This document shows positions 1 through 4,008 of a stretch of 5,498 bases of DNA, piece after piece. The notes below the pieces were generated by a model. That model saw only the letters and a list, made by a program, of their open reading frames with translations, was not told the origin of the DNA and ran no database searches. This DNA comes from Robiginitomaculum sp. (GTDB lineage Bacteria > Pseudomonadota > Alphaproteobacteria > Caulobacterales > Maricaulaceae). A program made the position numbers and the translations under genes. Location of the stretch: positions 1 to 5,498 of the forward strand of contig NVVU01000082.1 in the NCBI GenBank assembly GCA_002733485.1, given 5' to 3'. Within the stretch, counting starts at the first letter, position 1. Each line of letters opens with the position of its first letter.

Positions 1-1668
1 GCCGCCCGCACTTCGGCGTTTTCCTTCAAGGGCAAAACCATTGATATTCCCAGTGTTGCCAAAGCATTGGGGGTTGCCAATATACTGGAAGGCAGCGTCA
101 GAAAGTCAGGCACCAAAGTACGCATTACCGCCCAATTGATCGAGGCAAAAACCGGCTTTCATCTATGGTCAGAAACCTATGATCGTGACCTCAAGGATGT
201 GTTCAAGGTGCAAGATGAAATCTCTGCAGCCATCGTCGCCGCCCTGAAAGACAAGCTGGGCCTTGAGGCACTCATCGCACCAGCGCCGATTAAGGCCCCG
301 GTCAATACCGAGGCCTATAACGCTTTCTTGTTGGGCCAGCACTTGATCCGGCTGCGCACCAAGGCCGATATTGAGGCCTCCATCCCCCAGTTTGAGAAGA
401 CCATTGCGCTCGACCCGGCTTACGCACCGGCCCATGCCTATCTTGGTCTTGCCTGGAAGTTATTGCAGGGTGGCCAAACCACATACGGCACGCTGACGCT
501 GGAGGAGATGCTGGCCAAGGCCATGCCGCCCGTTGAACAGGCGCTGATGCTCGATCCAAACCTGCCCATTGCTCACGGGGTGATGGGGCTGGTTCTTGAT
601 GCAAAAGGGCAGGCTGAACAGGCGCTTGCCCAGTATGAAGAGGCCATACGGTTAAACCCGTCTTTGACCAATGTCAGGGTCTGGTATTCACAAGCGCTTA
701 GTGATCTGGGCCGGGAAAACCAGGCCTTTGAGCAGATCAAGACCGCGTATCAACTTGACCCATTATCGCACCTGACCAGTGATAATTATGTGGGCAATCT
801 ACGCATCCGCAGACGCTATGATGAGCTTGCATTAGTGCTGAACCGATGGGATCTGATCGACCCGGCCCTTTCTGCCGCCAACAGGGGGCTGATATTCATG
901 GACCAACATCAGGCCGCCAATGGGGTGGTTGTTCTGTTTCGCGGCGTTGATAACGCCCCCAAAGACACGCAAATGAAGGTCAATGCTGCCTTTGGTCTGT
1001 TAATTGTGGGTCTTGGGGAAGAAGCAATTCAGGCCTGGCCATATTCCAATGAGGGGAGGGCAATCATTCTGTTTGGTACCGATTATCAGCGCACCTTACA
1101 TATGGCGCAGCAAAACTATCAGGATGACCCCAACAATCTGAACGCGCTAGCCAGCCTTGCCTGGGCTTATTTTAATACCGGCGATCAGCAACAGGCGCAA
1201 AAACTGGCAGCGCGACATCTGGACAAACTGGACCCAACCGCAAAACCCATAGCCAATACCAATTTAATTACCGTGATGGTGGCATGGGCAAAGGGCGATG
1301 AGGCCGCCATGGATGAACGCCTTGCCCCGCTTGAGGCCCGTATTGATGCAGACCTGAAGGCCGGAATTGATACATCATACGTTCATTGGAAAAAGGCGCA
1401 ATACGTCTTTATGCAGGGCAAAAATGATGCGGCCTATGACCACGCTAAACGGGCATTGTCTGAGGGAGTGCTTTTGCCATCGCGCCTTGACTTCCCCTAT
1501 CGTCATCTTGGCTGGAATGAAATCCCGCGTTTCAAGGCATTGCGTGATGACTATGAGGCATACCTCGCCACTGAGCGGCAAAAGCTGCTGAGTGTGGCGT
1601 GCGATGATGAAGGCTTTGAAAGCTGGAACCCCATGCCTGAGACCTGCGATTTACTGGACCAAAGCTGA
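1..1668 (+). CDS. TolB-like / tetratricopeptide-repeat protein (5' partial), probable C-terminal half of a CadC-type regulator or cyclase-type protein
   Basis: The frame is open from base 1 to the TGA at 1666-1668 (555 codons), so the true start lies upstream; the TTG at 67 is an internal Leu codon. Numbered from the first in-window codon, residues 1-90 match the end of the TolB/FlgO-like domain seen in winged-helix (CadC-like) and class III adenylate cyclase TPR proteins: ALGVANILEGSVRKSG, VRITAQLIEAKTG, HLWSETYDRDLKDVF, then VQDEIS. Helical TPR-like pairs follow from about residue 104 (QFEKTIALDPAYAPAHAYLG; EQALAQYEEAIRLNPS; QAFEQIKTAYQLDP; later ALASLAWAYFNTGDQQQAQ). The end is family-typical: RFKALRDDYEAYLATERQKL, then SVACDDEGFESW. 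The TPR part probably mediates protein contacts or senses a signal. Whether the missing N-terminus is a DNA-binding domain, a cyclase or a kinase cannot be seen. Translation looks intact, without frameshifts. The family call is firm; the specific function is unknown. Confidence 0.85.
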   Translation, partial: AARTSAFSFKGKTIDIPSVAKALGVANILEGSVRKSGTKVRITAQLIEAKTGFHLWSETYDRDLKDVFKVQDEISAAIVAALKDKLGLEALIAPAPIKAPVNTEAYNAFLLGQHLIRLRTKADIEASIPQFEKTIALDPAYAPAHAYLGLAWKLLQGGQTTYGTLTLEEMLAKAMPPVEQALMLDPNLPIAHGVMGLVLDAKGQAEQALAQYEEAIRLNPSLTNVRVWYSQALSDLGRENQAFEQIKTAYQLDPLSHLTSDNYVGNLRIRRRYDELALVLNRWDLIDPALSAANRGLIFMDQHQAANGVVVLFRGVDNAPKDTQMKVNAAFGLLIVGLGEEAIQAWPYSNEGRAIILFGTDYQRTLHMAQQNYQDDPNNLNALASLAWAYFNTGDQQQAQKLAARHLDKLDPTAKPIANTNLITVMVAWAKGDEAAMDERLAPLEARIDADLKAGIDTSYVHWKKAQYVFMQGKNDAAYDHAKRALSEGVLLPSRLDFPYRHLGWNEIPRFKALRDDYEAYLATERQKLLSVACDDEGFESWNPMPETCDLLDQS

Positions 1669-1683
1669 GGGCATAAGAATAAG

Positions 1684-1732
1684 CCCCCTCATCCTGAGGT
1701 GCGTAGCGCAGCGAAGCCTCGAAGGATAGAGG
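1684..1732. repeat. Palindromic intergenic repeat, type A copy 1
   Basis: The left arm CCTCATCCT (1687-1695) pairs with AGGATAGAGG (1723-1732, one extra A relative to a perfect match). An inner pair, GAGG (1696-1699) with CCTC (1717-1720), extends the stem. The 13-mer CCCTCATCCTGAG at 1686-1698 recurs exactly at 1859-1871. The sequence resembles dispersed palindromic elements that I recall as common in alphaproteobacterial intergenic regions. It begins 15 bases after the TPR gene stop and could protect or end that transcript, but there is no T-run, so it is not called a terminator. Confidence 0.7.
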
Positions 1733-1764
1733 AACCCAAACGCAGGGTCCCTGCCCCTCACCGA

Positions 1765-1840
1765 TCATTGCCGGACGGGTTCCGGCAATCCAGTGCAACA
1801 TCAAAGAGAAACTGGATTACCCGGATAAATCGGGTAATGA
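1765..1840. repeat. Head-to-head pair of palindromic repeats, type B (REPIN-like)
   Basis: Two 30-bp units face each other: one on the minus strand (1765-1794), one on the plus strand (1811-1840), with a 16-bp spacer. Each unit read 5'->3' starts ACTGGATT and ends AATGA. The minus unit has a perfect 9-bp stem, ATTGCCGGA (1767-1775) with TCCGGCAAT (1781-1789). The plus unit has ATTACCCG (1816-1823) with CGGGTAAT (1831-1838). The shared 8-mers AATCCAGT (1787-1794) and ACTGGATT (1811-1818) are perfect inverted copies, so the pair can also fold as one long hairpin. The arrangement resembles REP doublets (REPIN/BIME), which are normally non-autonomous and mobilised by RAYT transposases. No such transposase gene is in this window. 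Confidence 0.7.
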
Positions 1841-1858
1841 CACAGGGAGGAAAACCCT

Positions 1859-1889
1859 CCCTCATCCTGAGCCTGTCTAAGGATGAGGG
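1859..1889. repeat. Palindromic intergenic repeat, type A copy 2
   Basis: A perfect 10-bp inverted repeat, CCCTCATCCT (1859-1868) with AGGATGAGGG (1880-1889), encloses an 11-base loop. It shares the exact 13-mer CCCTCATCCTGAG with copy 1 at 1686-1698, but the loop is shorter. A competing small stem GGAGG (1846-1850) with CCTCC (1856-1860) overlaps its left edge. No T-run follows, so a dispersed palindromic element is a better description than a terminator. Confidence 0.75.
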
Positions 1890-1962
1890 GGAAGAACAAA
1901 CCTTGCTGATTTAACCACTTGGCTTTATCAAGGGCGGGTCTGGAATCACTCAGGCAAAAATA

Positions 1963-1980
1963 ATCTGGATTAAACCAGAT
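1963..1980. promoter_or_regulatory. Short inverted repeat upstream of the DUF805 gene
   Basis: ATCTGG (1963-1968) and CCAGAT (1975-1980) form a 6-bp inverted repeat around ATTAAA, ending ten bases before the Shine-Dalgarno of the DUF805 gene. It could be an operator half-site pair or a small 5'-UTR hairpin. No regulator family can be assigned from the sequence alone. Confidence 0.3.
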
Positions 1981-1990
1981 ACCAACTCAA

Positions 1991-1996
1991 AAGGAG
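1991..1996 (+). promoter_or_regulatory. Shine-Dalgarno of the DUF805 gene
   Basis: AAGGAG sits five bases upstream of the ATG at 2002. It is a near-ideal ribosome binding site and fixes that start codon. It contrasts with the downstream spmX-like gene, which lacks an obvious one. Confidence 0.85.
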
Positions 1997-2001
1997 CCAA
2001 C

Positions 2002-2499
2002 ATGGGTAAACTATATTTCAGTCTAAAGGGCCGTATCAGCCCGGCACAATTTCAAAAAAGTGCAATCACCCTGATTGCCATCAGTTTTGTATTGGCCATG
2101 CTGAACCTTGTTTCAATTTCATTTGCATTACTTTCTATTCCAATAAGCCTGTTTTTGGCATGGATGTGGCTAAGCCTCTGGTCCAAGCGCCTGCATGACG
2201 CTGGAAAGTCTGCCTGGATGGTATTGCTGGTCTTGCTGGTCAGCTTTGGGCTGAGCTTTGTGTCTACACGTCTGGTGTATATGATCACTGGTTTTGATCA
2301 GGCTGCGGTTGCCGCCGCCGCACAGGCTGCCGGAACGGATATTATGGGTGCCATGAAAGCCAGTATGGAAGCCTCCAGATCCATCATCGTACCCGGCGCC
2401 ATTGCCGGTGCCATTTCAACCTTTATCGTTGTTTTTCTTGGCAATAAATTTCTGAAAAGTGATCCGGAAGAAAACCAGTATGGCCCAGCGTCCAGCTGA
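2002..2499 (+). CDS. DUF805 family small inner-membrane protein
   Basis: This 165-residue protein carries the DUF805 hallmarks: an N-terminal YFSLKGRISPAQF (residues 5-17), where the family has F-x-G-R-hydrophobic-x-R/P-x-x-F/Y; the signature KRLHDAGKSAW (62-72) after the second membrane helix; and a C-terminal NQYGP (158-162). Hydrophobic segments lie at about 20-40, 41-60, 72-95 and 127-147, suggesting four membrane helices. An Ala-rich loop (101-120) between helices 3 and 4 looks like an insertion relative to compact family members. The start is well supported by AAGGAG five bases upstream. The family is widespread and has no established biochemical role; some members sit near phage or stress genes. 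A strong hairpin begins 20 bases after the stop, so the gene is probably transcribed alone, with a separate promoter for the next gene. Confidence 0.9.
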   Translation: MGKLYFSLKGRISPAQFQKSAITLIAISFVLAMLNLVSISFALLSIPISLFLAWMWLSLWSKRLHDAGKSAWMVLLVLLVSFGLSFVSTRLVYMITGFDQAAVAAAAQAAGTDIMGAMKASMEASRSIIVPGAIAGAISTFIVVFLGNKFLKSDPEENQYGPASS

Positions 2500-2518
2500 G
2501 CTATCACATGCCTGAAAC

Positions 2519-2547
2519 ACGGACGGGCCAACGGGGGGCCCGTCCGT
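2519..2547 (+). terminator. Strong GC-rich hairpin after the DUF805 gene, probable terminator without a U-tract
   Basis: A perfect 11-bp inverted repeat, ACGGACGGGCC (2519-2529) with GGCCCGTCCGT (2537-2547), encloses a 7-base loop. It lies just after the DUF805 stop codon, where a terminator is expected. The downstream bases (AATATGAACG) contain no T-run, so intrinsic termination may be inefficient; it may instead stabilise the mRNA 3' end. An alternative is a palindromic protein-binding site, since it lies roughly 110-135 bp upstream of the predicted sigma-54 transcription start. Confidence 0.6.
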
Positions 2548-2630
2548 AATATGAACGGCATAGCCACAAAGAGGATACTCAAGGCGATAGGAGTATACCC
2601 AAGTCAGGGCCCAAAACCCCAAGCCAAAAC

Positions 2631-2645
2631 GGTCTGACCTTTGCA
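2631..2645 (+). promoter_or_regulatory. Candidate sigma-54 (-24/-12) promoter of the spmX-like gene
   Basis: GGTCTGACCTTTGCA has GG at 2631-2632 and GC at 2643-2644 separated by exactly 10 bases, the invariant spacing of sigma-54 promoters. It also carries the full TTGCA of the -12 box and the G at the last position of the -24 box (consensus TGGCACG-N4-TTGCA). The CAC of the -24 box is not matched. Transcription would begin near 2655, giving a leader of about 35 bases. In Caulobacter, spmX is known to be activated by the sigma-54-dependent regulator TacA, so the position fits prior knowledge. The match is partial and could be chance. Confidence 0.5.
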
Positions 2646-2655
2646 CAGTAAGACG

Positions 2656-2677
2656 CGGGACCTGCGTAACTGTCCCG
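2656..2677 (+). promoter_or_regulatory. 5'-UTR hairpin before the spmX-like start codon
   Basis: CGGGAC (2656-2661) and GTCCCG (2672-2677) form a perfect 6-bp stem with a 10-base loop. If the sigma-54 element is used, this hairpin would sit at the very 5' end of the message. It leaves a 12-base single-stranded stretch before the GTG at 2690 that lacks a clear Shine-Dalgarno. A role in RNA stability or translation is inferred only from position. Confidence 0.35.
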
Positions 2678-2689
2678 GTTTGATACGGC

Positions 2690-4006
2690 GTGGCCATGGC
2701 TCGATATGTAACATCACCCACTGGGTTTGCACTCATCAAGGCGTTTGAAGGCTTTCGGGCCAAGGCGGCCCCCCTTGCCAATGGCGGCTGGGTGGTTGGC
2801 TATGGCCACACGGTTTCGGCCCGAAAAGGCACGCAGATCAGCAAAAATGATGCTTCGGATTTGCTGCTCTGGGATGTTAAACAGCTTGAGGCTCCTCTTT
2901 GCGACCTGATTTATGCGCCGCTGAGCCAGAACCAGTTCGATGCCCTGATATCGCTGAGCTTTAATATCGGGCTGGATCATTTTCAGTCCAGTTCCGTACT
3001 GCGCCGCCTGAACGAAGGTTGCCCGGTGGCGGCGGCGGCCGGTTTCGATGCATGGCGCCGGGCAAGCCTGAACGGTGAAATCATTGTGGTGGACGCGCTG
3101 GTGCGTCGCCGGGCCGCAGAAAAGGCCCTGTTTCTAGCCTCCCCCGAAGCCAGTGTCATTGCACCAACCCCACAATTACCGCCTTTATGCGACAGCCAAA
3201 TGGCCAGTGAACAAGGCGCGGAAACGCCGCGTAAGGTCATGTTTGATCTGAACGGTAATGGCGAAACCATTATTGAAAGCGCCGCCACCGCGCCAACGAG
3301 CGGCCCTGTGGATATGCCCGCAAATGCCGAGTTAGCAGAGCCGCAAGAGACAGAACTGGTATCGCTGGATGAAGCGTTTGAAACCGAAACGCTCCCGGAA
3401 AAAACAGTTGCACCTGAGACTTCAACAAACGAGACCGAAGCCAGCCCGGTGGTGGAAATCGCCGAAAAAATTGCCGGACGGTTGGAAACCATTGCCGCCG
3501 AAGATGAAACCGGCGCTAAGGACGAAATTCTGCAATTGCAGGCCGAAGACCAGATACCGGTGCAGGATTTGCCCGCAACCGACCTGCGTATTGAGGAAGA
3601 GGGAACCCCGCCGTTTGTTGATCAGGACGGTATTTTACTGGAACCTTATGAGGCAAGCCCTCAGCCGACGATCCGCTATGACGCCCAGGAAGAGGGCGTA
3701 GAGCCGTTTGCCTATGATGAACCCATTTATGACGAGACTGATCTGGACCCGCAAACCTTGCTGACCGATGCCCAGATCACGCCCGAAAGTGGCGATTTTC
3801 AACCGGCCTATGACCGGGGGCGCATAATTTTCATTCTCATGGGTATTATTGGCATAGCCATGACCCTGGGTGGTGTATGGCAAATCCAGAATGCAGACAG
3901 TATCACCACCAATTTGCAACTGGCCAAGGGGCCAGGACAGGCCTTTCTGGGCGTGCTCTTGTGGATTGTCGCAGCGTATTACCTGCTCAGACGGTTAAAC
4001 CGCTAA
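2690..4006 (+). CDS. spmX: SpmX-type polarity protein: degenerate GH24 muramidase domain, acidic linker, two C-terminal membrane helices
   Basis: The 438-residue product has the SpmX layout (the Caulobacter protein is about 430 residues). Residues 7-150 are a GH24 (T4-lysozyme-like) domain: IKAFEGFRAKA (16-26), GGWVVGYGHT (32-41), LSQNQFDALISLSFNIG (78-94), VVDALVRRRAAEKALF (133-148). Aligned without gaps to T4 lysozyme, catalytic Glu11 is kept (E20), Asp20 becomes Leu29 and Thr26 becomes Val35, so hydrolysis is probably impaired. Residues 155-375 are an acidic, probably disordered linker. Membrane helices lie at about 379-399 and 418-433, ending RRLNR. No signal peptide is seen. In Caulobacter, SpmX gathers at the stalked pole with PopZ and localises and stimulates the kinase DivJ, which controls DivK and development; a role here is inferred by homology. 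The start is GTG 2690 or ATG 2696, since an in-frame TGA at 2681 excludes anything earlier; neither has a good Shine-Dalgarno. A phage endolysin is the main alternative, but the linker, the helices and the lost active site argue against it. Confidence 0.85.
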   Translation: MAMARYVTSPTGFALIKAFEGFRAKAAPLANGGWVVGYGHTVSARKGTQISKNDASDLLLWDVKQLEAPLCDLIYAPLSQNQFDALISLSFNIGLDHFQSSSVLRRLNEGCPVAAAAGFDAWRRASLNGEIIVVDALVRRRAAEKALFLASPEASVIAPTPQLPPLCDSQMASEQGAETPRKVMFDLNGNGETIIESAATAPTSGPVDMPANAELAEPQETELVSLDEAFETETLPEKTVAPETSTNETEASPVVEIAEKIAGRLETIAAEDETGAKDEILQLQAEDQIPVQDLPATDLRIEEEGTPPFVDQDGILLEPYEASPQPTIRYDAQEEGVEPFAYDEPIYDETDLDPQTLLTDAQITPESGDFQPAYDRGRIIFILMGIIGIAMTLGGVWQIQNADSITTNLQLAKGPGQAFLGVLLWIVAAYYLLRRLNR

Positions 4007-4008
4007 AG

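Larger units (their letters stand above)
1669..2001. other. Gene-free intergenic stretch filled with palindromic repeats
   Basis: These 333 bases hold no convincing gene. An open frame at 1699-1914 (+) runs straight through the palindromes, lacks a Shine-Dalgarno and resembles no protein family. The stretch contains two copies of one palindrome type (1684-1732 and 1859-1889) flanking a head-to-head pair of a second type (1765-1840), a short perfect inverted repeat (CAGGG T CCCTG, 1743-1753), a hairpin at 1963-1980, and the leader of the downstream DUF805 gene. A GANTC site (GAATC, 1943-1947), the CcrM methylation motif of alphaproteobacteria, lies about 55 bp before that gene; one such site is expected by chance in a stretch this long. 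Confidence 0.8.

Noticed and set aside
1699..1914. Possible 71-residue gene on the plus strand
   Set aside because: It lies entirely in palindromic repeats, has no ribosome binding site and encodes a composition typical of repeat translation.
1903..1931. Sigma-70 style promoter TTGCTG-N17-TATCAA before the DUF805 gene
   Set aside because: The spacing is right, but both boxes match the consensus only partly. Similar matches are expected by chance, so it is not listed as a feature.
1911..1984. CtrA boxes (TTAA-N7-TTAA) upstream of the DUF805 gene
   Set aside because: TTAA occurs at 1911 and 1970, but neither is followed by a second TTAA at the required spacing.
2690..4006. Prophage endolysin, with the upstream DUF805 membrane protein as a holin
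   Set aside because: The lysozyme domain has lost its partner catalytic residues and is joined to an acidic linker and two membrane helices. The membrane protein has DUF805 signatures (KRLHDAGKS, NQYGP), and no other phage gene is present.
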